Shown piece by piece: positions 15,836 to 23,932 of a stretch of DNA of 64,000 bases. The notes under the pieces were generated by a model. That model was not told where the DNA came from, did not search any database, and saw only the letters and a program-made list of their open reading frames with translations. The DNA comes from UBA1189 sp045612065 (GTDB taxonomy: Bacteria > Bacteroidota > Bacteroidia > Bacteroidales > Bacteroidaceae), in the NCBI GenBank assembly GCA_045612065.1, contig JAZKYH010000040.1, positions 1 through 64,000 of the forward strand, written 5' to 3'. A program made the position numbers and the translations under genes. How positions within the stretch are numbered: the stretch's first letter is position 1; every line of letters begins with the position of its first letter.

Positions 15836-16441
15836 TTATGCCTTCCGCTCACTTCGCTTCTTTCCCAAATAGATGAAGATGAAGCCTGTGAGGACAAACA
15901 CGACGGTGAGTGCTATAATCCACCCCAAGGCACCACCCCATCCGATGCGGTTGACATCGAGGAAGAAATAGGGGAACCATTGATCGCCAGTGATGAGATG
16001 GCGTGTGTAGATGAAAGCTATATACAGGTAGGGTAGGAGTATGCTACTTTGGATGCCTCCTACCGTGACCTTACGCACAGGGCGTGTGCTGAGGAAGTAG
16101 ATGGCATAGAGGATGGGAGTGATAAGATGCAGGCATACGCTGGGCTTATTGCTCCAATAGTCTGCCGATGTGGGGTCTCCTAAAAGGAGGTTGAATACGA
16201 CACCAATGACAAGGATGGAGATGAGGCCTGCAAACTCCCACTGCAACAAGGGCAGAGAGATGGGCTTGCGACGAAAGAGGCGCACCAACTCGTTCACCAT
16301 CAATCCGAGGCAGTAGATGTTGCCCAGGTTGGTGAAGTAGAGGAAAAAGCGCGCATCGTAGTGCTGCCACGAACTGATACAGCCGTAGGCAGATACGAGG
16401 ATGTAGAGGATGACGATTGCGAATCGGAGGGGTCTGGACAT
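15836..16441 (-). CDS. Pr6Pr family membrane protein
   Basis: The 201-residue, very hydrophobic product has about six transmembrane helices and the layout of the Pr6Pr/FAR-17a-AIG1-like family: FFLYFTNLGNIYCLGLM in helix 2, then YLYIAFIYTRHLITGDQWFPYFFLD near the fifth helix. Members are predicted inner-membrane proteins of uncertain function; some eukaryotic relatives hydrolyse fatty acid esters of hydroxy fatty acids. The stop lies 68 bp before the flavoprotein start, so co-transcription with it is possible but not shown. Confidence 0.75.
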   Translation of the reverse strand: MSRPLRFAIVILYILVSAYGCISSWQHYDARFFLYFTNLGNIYCLGLMVNELVRLFRRKPISLPLLQWEFAGLISILVIGVVFNLLLGDPTSADYWSNKPSVCLHLITPILYAIYFLSTRPVRKVTVGGIQSSILLPYLYIAFIYTRHLITGDQWFPYFFLDVNRIGWGGALGWIIALTVVFVLTGFIFIYLGKKRSERKA

Positions 16442-16457
16442 CTTATTATATTATGAT

Positions 16458-16671
16458 TAGGCAATAATATAGATGTTGTCCAAAACGTCTCGTGTCATTT
16501 CGAGCAAAGCGAGAAATCTCGCAGGATGCCCTGGTGAAAAGGGACTCCTCGGGGAAACTAAAGTTTCCTTCGTCGCAACCGACGCTAATGCTCCGCGTCA
16601 TCCCTGCGCGAGATCCCTCTCTTTGCTCGGGATGACAGAGACATTGGATAAACATCTGTATGTCTTATAAC
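16458..16671. repeat. Dispersed palindromic element, copy 1 (MITE-like)
   Basis: The left end GGCAATAATATAGATGTT resembles the reverse complement of the right end (TGGATAAACATCTGTATG...). The interior has the inverted segments TGTCATTTCGAGCAAAGCGA and TTTGCTCGGGATGACAGAGA. A second copy with better-kept ends lies at 20909-21107. The remainder of 16442-16770 holds only the pckA terminator. Confidence 0.65.
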
Positions 16672-16677
16672 AAAATA

Positions 16678-16710
16678 ACAAGGGCAACTTGTTTTACAAG
16701 CTGCCCTTGT
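16678..16710 (-). terminator. Terminator of pckA
   Basis: ACAAGGGCAACTTGT and ACAAGCTGCCCTTGT pair with one mismatch around a 3-base loop, 60 bp past the pckA stop; the minus strand continues TTATTTTG. Confidence 0.75.
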
Positions 16711-16770
16711 CTGTATTGATTGAGGTCCAGCAACTACGAGCTTGGTCGCCCGTTGCTGCGTTCTGCTCAA

Positions 16771-18375
16771 TTAGAGCTTAGGACCAGCAGCTACGAGAGC
16801 CTTACCAGCCTCGTTGCCTGTGAACTTAGCGAAGTTCTTGATGAAGCGGCCAGCGAGGTCCTTAGCCTTCTCTTCCCACTGACAAGCGCACTCGTAAGTG
16901 TCGCGAGGATCGAGGATACCAGTGTCAACACCGGGAAGCTCTGTGGGAACTACGAAGTCGAAGAAAGGAATAACCTTTGTGGGAGCCTTGTCGATAGAAC
17001 CGTCGAGGATTGCATCGATGATACCACGTGTATCCTTGATAGAGATACGCTTGCCGGTACCGTTCCAACCTGTGTTAACGAGGTATGCTGTAGCACCGTT
17101 AGCCTCCATCTTCTTCACGAGTTCCTCACCGTACTTTGTGGGGTGCAAGCTCAAGAATGCAGCACCGAAGCAAGCTGAGAATGTGGGAGTGGGCTCTGTG
17201 ATACCACGCTCTGTACCTGCCAACTTAGCGGTGAAGCCAGAGAGGAAGTAGTACTGAGTCTGCTCGGGGTTCAAGATAGATACGGGAGGAAGTACACCGA
17301 ATGCGTCAGCTGAAAGGAAGATAACCTTCTTAGCGGGACCTGCCTTAGAAACGGGCTTAACGATGTTCTCGATGTGGTCGATAGGATATGATACACGAGT
17401 GTTCTCGGTAACGCTCTTGTCAGCGAAGTTGATCTTGCCGTTAGCGTCTACGGTTACGTTCTCGAGGAGAGCGTTGCGCTTGATAGCGTTGAAGATATCG
17501 GGCTCAGACTCCTTGTCGAGGTTGATAACCTTAGCGTAGCAGCCACCCTCGAAGTTGAATACGCCCTCGTCGTCCCAACCGTGCTCGTCGTCACCGATGA
17601 GGAGGCGCTTAGGATCGGTAGAGAGAGTAGTCTTACCTGTACCAGAGAGACCGAAGAAGATAGCGGTGTCGCCATCGTGACCTACGTTGGCAGAGCAGTG
17701 CATTGAAGCGATGCCGCGCAAGGGGAGGAGGTAGTTCATGATTGAGAACATACCCTTCTTCATCTCACCACCGTACCATGTGTTGAGGATTACCTGCTCC
17801 TTAGAGGTGAGGTTGAACACAACTGCAGTCTCAGAGTTGAGGCCGAGCTCAGCGTAGTTCTCTACCTTTGCCTTAGAAGCGTTGTATACTACGAAGTCGG
17901 GCTCACCGTAGTTTGCGAGCTCCTCCTCAGTAGGACGGATGAACATGTTCTTCACGAAGTGAGCCTGCCATGCAACCTCCATGATGAAGCGAACCTTCAA
18001 ACGTGTGTTCTCGTTAGCACCGCAGAAGGTATCTACTACGAAGAGCTTCTTGCCAGAGAGCTCCTTCACAGCGAGATCCTTGAGCACTGCCCAAGTAGCC
18101 TCTGTTACGGGCTTGTTGTCGTTCTTATATTCATCAGAAGTCCACCATACAGTGTTCTTGCTTACCTCGTCCATTACAAAGAACTTGTCCTTGGGTGAAC
18201 GGCCGGTGTAAACACCTGTCATCACGTTAACGGCACCGAGCTCAGTCTCCTGACCCTTCTCGAAACCTTCAAGACCTGCTTTTGTTTCCTCTTGGAACAA
18301 AACCTCATAAGACGGATTGTGCAAAACTTCTACTGCACCAGTGATTCCGTACTTGCTCAAATCAATGTTTGCCAT
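16771..18375 (-). CDS. pckA: Phosphoenolpyruvate carboxykinase (ATP)
   Basis: The 534-residue product matches ATP-dependent PEPCK in length and motifs: the kinase-1a loop GLSGTGKTTLS, the metal site LIGDDEHGWDDEG, the TGRSPKDKF block near residue 57, and YLVNTGWNGTGKRI near residue 430. It interconverts oxaloacetate and PEP plus CO2. In succinate-producing Bacteroidales it commonly runs in the CO2-fixing direction, which is inference here. Cytoplasmic. A -7 box TATATTTG lies on the minus strand at 18472-18465, with a TTTG 17 bases further upstream, giving a leader of about 80 nt. Codon use is strongly biased, as in highly expressed genes. Confidence 0.97.
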   Translation of the reverse strand: MANIDLSKYGITGAVEVLHNPSYEVLFQEETKAGLEGFEKGQETELGAVNVMTGVYTGRSPKDKFFVMDEVSKNTVWWTSDEYKNDNKPVTEATWAVLKDLAVKELSGKKLFVVDTFCGANENTRLKVRFIMEVAWQAHFVKNMFIRPTEEELANYGEPDFVVYNASKAKVENYAELGLNSETAVVFNLTSKEQVILNTWYGGEMKKGMFSIMNYLLPLRGIASMHCSANVGHDGDTAIFFGLSGTGKTTLSTDPKRLLIGDDEHGWDDEGVFNFEGGCYAKVINLDKESEPDIFNAIKRNALLENVTVDANGKINFADKSVTENTRVSYPIDHIENIVKPVSKAGPAKKVIFLSADAFGVLPPVSILNPEQTQYYFLSGFTAKLAGTERGITEPTPTFSACFGAAFLSLHPTKYGEELVKKMEANGATAYLVNTGWNGTGKRISIKDTRGIIDAILDGSIDKAPTKVIPFFDFVVPTELPGVDTGILDPRDTYECACQWEEKAKDLAGRFIKNFAKFTGNEAGKALVAAGPKL

Positions 18376-18581
18376 TTTTTATTAAATTAAAAAGTTATGG
18401 TTAATATTGTTTTTCTTTTCTCGCTTTACGGAATGTCGGGAAAACGTTCCTTTCAAACCGTGTACAAATATAACAATGTTTTTCTTTAACAAAAAGCGGA
18501 TTGCCGATTTTATTTTGCTAAAAAAATGCAAAAATGCTTTATAACACCCGAAATGTTCCTATTTGCAAATAAAAGTGACAA

Positions 18582-19889
18582 TTAGAGTTTGCATTTACGG
18601 TTTGCTCTCACTGCCGACCATCCATAATGTGCCACTACGGCAAAGCATGTGAATGGCAGGATGAACGACAAATTCACCGCAGGCATACCGGCTATGGTGC
18701 CGAGGTCGATGATGGCTCCTTGGAGGGGAGGTATCACGGCTCCACCCACAATGGCCATCACGAGGAAAGCGGCTCCGAGGGTAGTGTCTTCGGCCTTCAC
18801 ATCCTCAAGAGCGATGCCGTAGATGGTGGGGAACATGAGCGACATGAATGCGCTCGTAGCCATCAAGCTGTACAGACCTCCCATGCCATCGATGAGGATG
18901 GCGCCCAAAGTGGTGATGCAAGCTCCTATGCCGAAGAGCATAAGTAGTTTGCGTCCGCTGATGTGGCGCATCAGATAGGTGCTCACGAAACGTGAGATGA
19001 GGAAGAAGCTCATCGCTACGATGTTGTATTTCTGTGCCGTAGCCTTGTCGAGTCCCAAACGGTCGGCATATTGGATGATGAAGGTCCACGTCATAATCTG
19101 CGCTCCCACATAGAATATCTGTGCCACCACACCGCTGCGATAGAGCTTGTTCTTCCACAGACGGTTCAGTGTGATGCTCTTCTTTGTCTTCACGCCTTCG
19201 CCTCGGGTTTGGGGAATCTTGGTAAAGGCGATGACTATGAATACCACAAGCACAAGTATGCCCAGCATCACGTAGGGGTCACGTATCGTGGCAAGGTCGT
19301 GTAAACGTATGTCGGCTTTCTCAGCTTCGCTCAATGTGTGGTAGATGATTTCACCGGCCTCATTGCGCTTGTCCGAGATAAGGTTGGGCAACACCACGAG
19401 GGCTGCTACCGACATACCCGAGAGGGCACCTATGGGATTGAAGGCTTGTGCCATGTTCAGGCGCTGAGTAGCTGTCTCCGGACTTCCCAACGAAAGGATG
19501 AGGGGGTTGGCTGTGGTCTCCAAGAATGCCAATCCGAAGGTGAGCACGTAGAGCGAAACACAGAAGAATGCAAAGCTCTGATAAGCCGCAGCGGGGATAA
19601 ACATGAATGCTCCTACGGCATAGAGCGCCAAGCCCAACAGGATACCGCTCTTGTAGCTGTATTTACGGATGAAGAGTGCAGCGGGCACAGCCATCGTGGC
19701 GTAACCGCCGTAGAATGCCAACTGTATCAGTGACGACTTGGCCACGGAGAATTCCATCAGCGTTTGGAAGGCTGCCACCATGGGGTGGGTGATGTCATTG
19801 GCAAATCCCCACAGCGCAAAGAGCGAGGTGATAAGGATAAAAGGTATGAGGAATTTCTTTTCTACGAGTTTTGTTTTCTGATTTTCCAT
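18582..19889 (-). CDS. FucP-family sugar MFS transporter
   Basis: The 435-residue product has twelve predicted membrane helices and the FucP/GluP subfamily pattern: FILITSLFALWGFANDITHPMV in helix 1 (the ND pair is typical), FLETTANPLILSLG in helix 4, and MAIVGGAVIPPLQGAIID near helix 10. It probably imports a hexose such as L-fucose, galactose or glucose by proton symport across the inner membrane. Specificity cannot be settled, though a GH29 fucosidase is encoded about 13 kb away. It has its own consensus promoter (19919-19950) divergent from ruvA. Confidence 0.88.
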   Translation of the reverse strand: MENQKTKLVEKKFLIPFILITSLFALWGFANDITHPMVAAFQTLMEFSVAKSSLIQLAFYGGYATMAVPAALFIRKYSYKSGILLGLALYAVGAFMFIPAAAYQSFAFFCVSLYVLTFGLAFLETTANPLILSLGSPETATQRLNMAQAFNPIGALSGMSVAALVVLPNLISDKRNEAGEIIYHTLSEAEKADIRLHDLATIRDPYVMLGILVLVVFIVIAFTKIPQTRGEGVKTKKSITLNRLWKNKLYRSGVVAQIFYVGAQIMTWTFIIQYADRLGLDKATAQKYNIVAMSFFLISRFVSTYLMRHISGRKLLMLFGIGACITTLGAILIDGMGGLYSLMATSAFMSLMFPTIYGIALEDVKAEDTTLGAAFLVMAIVGGAVIPPLQGAIIDLGTIAGMPAVNLSFILPFTCFAVVAHYGWSAVRANRKCKL

Positions 19890-19918
19890 ATTAACCGCAA
19901 GTTACTAACTAATGTGGA

Positions 19919-19950
19919 CAAAGGTAACGTAAAAGAACGACAATATCAAA
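19919..19950 (-). promoter_or_regulatory. Promoter of the FucP-like transporter
   Basis: On the minus strand, TTTG (19950-19947), a 20-base gap and TACCTTTG (19926-19919) fit the consensus exactly. The leader would be about 25 nt. Confidence 0.7.
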
Positions 19951-20028
19951 TTTGCCCCATTTTTTCTCTTATATAAGGAATTTATGATTACCTTTGTGCA
20001 AACCTTAGGATACAAAAGATAGAAAATC

Positions 20029-20631
20029 ATGATTGAATACCTCAAAGGAGACCTTACGGAGCTCACCCCCACCACTGCCACGGTGGAGTGCCATGGCGTG
20101 GGCTACCTCGCCAACATATCGCTCAACACCTACACGGCCATACAGAACCGCCCGCAGGTGAAGCTCTACATCCACGAAGCCATCCGCGAAGATGCCCATG
20201 TGCTCTACGGCTTTGTCGACAAGCGCGAGCGCGAGCTCTTCCTCCTGCTCATCTCCGTGTCGGGCATCGGAGGCAACACGGCACGCACCATCCTCTCGGC
20301 CCTCAACCCCAATGAGCTGTGCGAGGTGATAGGCTCGGGCAATGACAAGCTGCTCAAGATGGTCAAGGGCATCGGTGGCAAAACCGCCCAGCGCATCATC
20401 GTGGAACTGAAGGACAAGATTGTATCCGTAGGTGGCGATAGCACGGGTAATCCTCTCGGCAGTGCCCTCTTTGCAGAGCCCAACAATGAGGTGCTCGACA
20501 GTGCCGTAGCTGCCCTCTCTATGTTGGGCTACACGGCTGCCGCTTCGCAAAAGGTGGTGAAGGCCATCCTCAAGGAGCAGCCCTCGGTGAGCGTCGAAGC
20601 CGCCATCAAGGAGGCATTGCGCCGACTGTAG
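20029..20631 (+). CDS. ruvA: Holliday junction branch migration protein RuvA
   Basis: The 200-residue product has the three RuvA domains: an N-terminal OB fold (1-63), tandem helix-hairpin-helix motifs (ISVSGIGGNTARTIL near 76 and VKGIGGKTAQRIIVEL near 112) and the C-terminal RuvB-contacting three-helix domain (about 150-200). It binds four-way junctions as a tetramer and recruits RuvB. A -7 box TACCTTTG (19989-19996) precedes it. It stands alone, with a terminator at 20682-20713. Confidence 0.97.
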   Translation: MIEYLKGDLTELTPTTATVECHGVGYLANISLNTYTAIQNRPQVKLYIHEAIREDAHVLYGFVDKRERELFLLLISVSGIGGNTARTILSALNPNELCEVIGSGNDKLLKMVKGIGGKTAQRIIVELKDKIVSVGGDSTGNPLGSALFAEPNNEVLDSAVAALSMLGYTAAASQKVVKAILKEQPSVSVEAAIKEALRRL

Positions 20632-20681
20632 TGTGGGGATTCACTCCTGTTGAAACGAATTCTATTTTCCCATTGGCAAGG

Positions 20682-20713
20682 TGCCGATTCCTCCGATGGA
20701 ATCGGCATTTTTT
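20682..20713 (+). terminator. Terminator of ruvA
   Basis: TGCCGATTCC and GGAATCGGCA form a perfect 10-bp stem with a 6-base loop, followed by TTTTTT. Confidence 0.9.
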
Positions 20714-20809
20714 GCATTTTTCAGGTGAAAAAGTTCATGTTTCGGGTGGCAGAGGCAGAGGCAAGAAAGTTGGCTGTAATCTCAAAGCCGAGACATGCGC
20801 AGGGAGTAT

Positions 20810-20897
20810 TTGTCAAAGTTTTTCATAGGCTTGACAAAAAAATATCACTACAGTGACAAAAAATTGTTAAAGGTACGACAAACTTTTGTCAAGCCTG
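20810..20897. repeat. 22-bp-period array, locus C (4 units)
   Basis: TTGTCA at 20810 (inverted), TGACAAAA at 20832, TGACAAAA at 20854 and CGACAAAC at 20876 recur exactly every 22 bp. The outermost copies also form a 17-bp inverted repeat (20823-20839 with 20884-20900, 16/17). The array lies between the ruvA terminator and a MITE-like element; no gene is visible in 20632-21242. Confidence 0.7.
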
Positions 20898-20908
20898 TGA
20901 TAATTCGT

Positions 20909-21107
20909 TAGGCAATAATATAGATGTTTACCCAAATGGCCTTTTTTACCGCGATAGTGTCATGCTGAACGTAGTGAACCTTTAGGTCGACGCCCGAAGG
21001 GGCCAAAGTCAAGCATCTCGCAAATGTCTCTTGCAAAGTCCCAGCGCGGGATCCTTCACGATGTTCAGGATGACAGAGACCTCTGGGTAAACTGCTATAT
21101 TATTACC
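20909..21107. repeat. Dispersed palindromic element, copy 2 (MITE-like)
   Basis: Its ends are clear imperfect inverted repeats: GGCAATAATATAGATGTT plus TACCCA at the left and TGGGTAAACTGCTATATTATTACC-type sequence at the right (21084-21107). The interior contains inverted TGTCATGCTGAACGTAGTGA and CTTCACGATGTTCAGGATGA segments. No ORF. It ends about 135 bp upstream of argS. Confidence 0.7.
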
Positions 21108-21242
21108 ATTTGTTATCTGAGGATTCTTCCTGTTTTTGCTCCTAAATTGGGCCCCACAATACAAGTATACTTGCATTGTCTTCGCCAAATCGATTTTTTG
21201 CAGTAACTTTGCGACAAGAATAAAAAACAACATACAAGATAT

Positions 21243-23024
21243 ATGATAGAACAGAAGCTGGTACAGAGTGTCGCTCAGGCGATACAGGCATTGTACGGAC
21301 AGGCTGTAGAGCCTGCACAGGTGCAGTTGCAGAAGACAAAGAAAGAGTTTGAGGGCCATTTGACCCTCGTGGTGTTCCCCTTCTTGCGCACTTCGCGCAA
21401 AGGTCCTGAGCAGACGGCACAGGAGATTGGCGAATACTTGGCTGCAAACGAGCCTATGGTGCAGGCATTCAATGTCATCAAGGGCTTCCTCAACCTCACC
21501 ATCGCCGCATCGGCTTGGGTGGAGCTGCTGACTGCTATCGATAGCGATGCCAAGTACGGCATACAGACTCCCACCGAGAACTCTCCGCTGGTGATGATTG
21601 AGTACTCATCGCCCAACACCAACAAGCCCCTCCACCTCGGTCACGTGCGCAACAACCTCCTCGGTTATGCGTTGGCCAATGTGATGGAGGCCAATGGTAA
21701 CCGCGTGGTGAAGACCAATATCGTAAACGACCGCGGCATCCACATCTGCAAGTCTATGCTCGCTTGGCAGAAGTATGGCGAGGGTGAGACACCCGAGTCA
21801 TCGGGCAAGAAGGGCGACCACCTCATCGGCGACTACTACGTAGCGGTTGACAAACACTACAAAGCCGAGGTGGCCGAAATCATGGAGCGTGAGGGCTGCA
21901 CCAAGGAGGAGGCCGAAGCCAAGTCACCCCTGATGGCCGAAGCACGCGAGATGCTCGTGAAGTGGGAAGCTGGCGACCCCGAGGTGCGCGGCTTGTGGCA
22001 GATGATGAACGAGTGGGTATATGCCGGCTTCGACGAGACATACAAGATGATGGGCGTAGACTTCGACAAGATATACTACGAGTCACAGACCTACCTCGAG
22101 GGTAAGGAGAAGGTGCTCGAAGGCCTCGACAAGGGCTTCTTCTTGCGCAAGGAGGATGGCTCCGTATGGGCCGACCTCACCGGTGAGGGCCTCGACCACA
22201 AGCTCTTGCTCCGTAGCGACGGCACATCGGTATACATGACTCAGGACATCGGTACCGCCAAGCTCCGCTTCCAGGACTACCCCATCAACAAGATGATCTA
22301 TGTCGTTGGTAACGAGCAGAACTACCACTTCCAGGTGCTCTCTATCCTCCTCGACAAGCTCGGCTTCGACTGGGGCAAGGACCTCGTGCACTTCTCATAC
22401 GGTATGGTAGAGCTCCCCGAAGGTAAGATGAAGAGCCGCGAAGGCACCGTAGTGGATGCCGATGACCTCATGGCCGAGATGATTGCTACCGCCCGCGAGA
22501 CCTCTAAGGAGCTCGGCAAGCTCGACGGACTCACTGCCGAAGAGGCCGAGAACATTGCTCGCATCGTAGGTCTTGGTGCACTCAAGTACTTCATCCTCAA
22601 GGTTGATGCCCGCAAGAACATGACCTTCAATCCCAAGGAATCTATCGACTTCAACGGCAACACAGGTCCCTTCATCCAGTACACCTACGCCCGCATCCAA
22701 TCTATCTTGCGCAAGGCGGAGGGAGAAATCACAATGGACAATTCCGAGTTCACCATCAACGAAAAGGAGATGGCATTGATTCAGAAACTCGCCGAGTTCC
22801 CCGCCGTAGTGAAGGATGCCGGTGTCACTTATACTCCCTCGGTGATTGCCAACTACGTGTACGACCTCGTGAAGGAGTTCAACCAGTTCTACCACGACTA
22901 CAGCATCCTGCGCGAAGAGAACGAAGCCGTGAAGCGCTTCCGCCTCGTGCTCTCAGCCAACGTGGCTAAGATTATCCGCTTGGGTATGGGCTTGCTTGGT
23001 ATCGAAGTACCCGAGAGAATGTAA
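21243..23024 (+). CDS. argS: Arginine--tRNA ligase
   Basis: The 593-residue product has the ArgRS N-terminal domain (1-110), the class I signature SSPNTNKPLHLGHVRNNLLG (HLGH near residue 133), a KMSKS-equivalent region ELPEGKMKSREG and the C-terminal DALR anticodon-binding domain (about 475-593). It charges tRNA-Arg using ATP. The ATG at 21243 is preceded by a -7 box TAACTTTG at 21204-21211. RNase H follows after 94 bp that contain a purine-rich repeat. Confidence 0.97.
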   Translation: MIEQKLVQSVAQAIQALYGQAVEPAQVQLQKTKKEFEGHLTLVVFPFLRTSRKGPEQTAQEIGEYLAANEPMVQAFNVIKGFLNLTIAASAWVELLTAIDSDAKYGIQTPTENSPLVMIEYSSPNTNKPLHLGHVRNNLLGYALANVMEANGNRVVKTNIVNDRGIHICKSMLAWQKYGEGETPESSGKKGDHLIGDYYVAVDKHYKAEVAEIMEREGCTKEEAEAKSPLMAEAREMLVKWEAGDPEVRGLWQMMNEWVYAGFDETYKMMGVDFDKIYYESQTYLEGKEKVLEGLDKGFFLRKEDGSVWADLTGEGLDHKLLLRSDGTSVYMTQDIGTAKLRFQDYPINKMIYVVGNEQNYHFQVLSILLDKLGFDWGKDLVHFSYGMVELPEGKMKSREGTVVDADDLMAEMIATARETSKELGKLDGLTAEEAENIARIVGLGALKYFILKVDARKNMTFNPKESIDFNGNTGPFIQYTYARIQSILRKAEGEITMDNSEFTINEKEMALIQKLAEFPAVVKDAGVTYTPSVIANYVYDLVKEFNQFYHDYSILREENEAVKRFRLVLSANVAKIIRLGMGLLGIEVPERM

Positions 23025-23028
23025 TTGA

Positions 23029-23118
23029 GCGAAAAGTGAAGAGGGGAGAATGAAGAGGTAGCATGCATCGCGGAGCCTAACTCTTCACTCTTCCCTCTTA
23101 ATTCTTCCCTTTTCATCT
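23029..23118. repeat. GA-rich/TC-rich inverted repeat, copy 2
   Basis: AAGTGAAGAGGGGAGAATGAAGAG faces CTCTTCACTCTTCCCTCTT around a short core. It lies between argS and the RNase H gene and is related to the copy at 10006-10097. Confidence 0.6.
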
Positions 23119-23739
23119 ATGAAAAAGAAGTTTTACGTCGTTTGGAATGGCCTCAACCCCGGTATATACCATAGTTGGGACGATTGCCAGGCGCAGATAA
23201 AGGGCGTGAAAGGCGCGGTGTACAAGTCGTTCGACTCGAAGGAAGAGGCCGAGCGCGCGTATGCCTCACCAGCCCATGCCTATATGAAGAAGAAGGCCGA
23301 GACGCCCACCTTCACCCTCGACACCCTTCCTCCCGCCGTGGAGCGCTATGCCCTTGCCGTAGACGCAGCCTGCAGTGGCAACCCCGGTCCCATGGAGTAC
23401 CGCGGTGTATACCTTGGCGATGGCAAGGAGATATTCCACTTTGGCCCCGTGCACGGTACGAACAACATTGGCGAGTTTCTTGCCATCGTACACGCCTTGG
23501 CTATGCTCGACAAGCAGGGACTCAAGATGACCATCTACAGTGACAGCCGCACCGCCATCAGCTGGGTACGCAAGAAGTGTTGCAAGACTCAGCTCGAGCG
23601 CACCGAAGAGACCGAGCAACTCTTCCAACTCATCGAACGTGCCGAGTCGTGGCTCAAGGCACACCGCGTCACCATCCCCATCGTGAAGTGGGAGACCGAG
23701 CAGTGGGGCGAGGTCCCTGCCGACTTCGGGCGCAAATAA
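23119..23739 (+). CDS. Ribonuclease H with N-terminal viroplasmin domain
   Basis: The 206-residue product begins with a viroplasmin/caulimovirus-type hybrid-binding domain (residues 3-48, FYVVWNGLNPGIY...) and continues as an RNase HI fold. Catalytic acidic residues are visible: D82 in VDAACSGNPG, E119 in NNIGEFLA, D142 in IYSDSRTA and an aspartate near the C-terminus (VPADFGRK). It cleaves RNA in RNA:DNA hybrids. Cytoplasmic. A terminator hairpin follows at 23832-23864. Length and motifs are as expected for Bacteroidota type-1 enzymes. Confidence 0.93.
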   Translation: MKKKFYVVWNGLNPGIYHSWDDCQAQIKGVKGAVYKSFDSKEEAERAYASPAHAYMKKKAETPTFTLDTLPPAVERYALAVDAACSGNPGPMEYRGVYLGDGKEIFHFGPVHGTNNIGEFLAIVHALAMLDKQGLKMTIYSDSRTAISWVRKKCCKTQLERTEETEQLFQLIERAESWLKAHRVTIPIVKWETEQWGEVPADFGRK

Positions 23740-23831
23740 CTCTGCACACACATCATTCCTTCCCCCTTGGCTTCGGCTCCTTCGAGTGTCGACAGAGCTC
23801 CATTGAGTGTTGTCGGGTGGGGCATAAAGCA

Positions 23832-23864
23832 ACAGACGGCTTGGCTACTGCCAAGGCCGTCTGT
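23832..23864 (+). terminator. Terminator downstream of RNase H
   Basis: ACAGACGGCTTGGC and GCCAAGGCCGTCTGT pair with one bulge around a 4-base loop, followed by a weak T-rich stretch. Confidence 0.65.
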
Positions 23865-23932
23865 ACTGCTTTCTTCTGCGGGTCCGCTGGTCTGTTGCCA
23901 GGGATGCAGAGGGGAGGGGGAGAGCCCTCCGC

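Noticed and set aside
23778..23820. A seventh periodic array near the RNase H gene
   Set aside because: Two TCCnTTGAGTGT-like units recur, but the step is 21 bp and only two copies exist.
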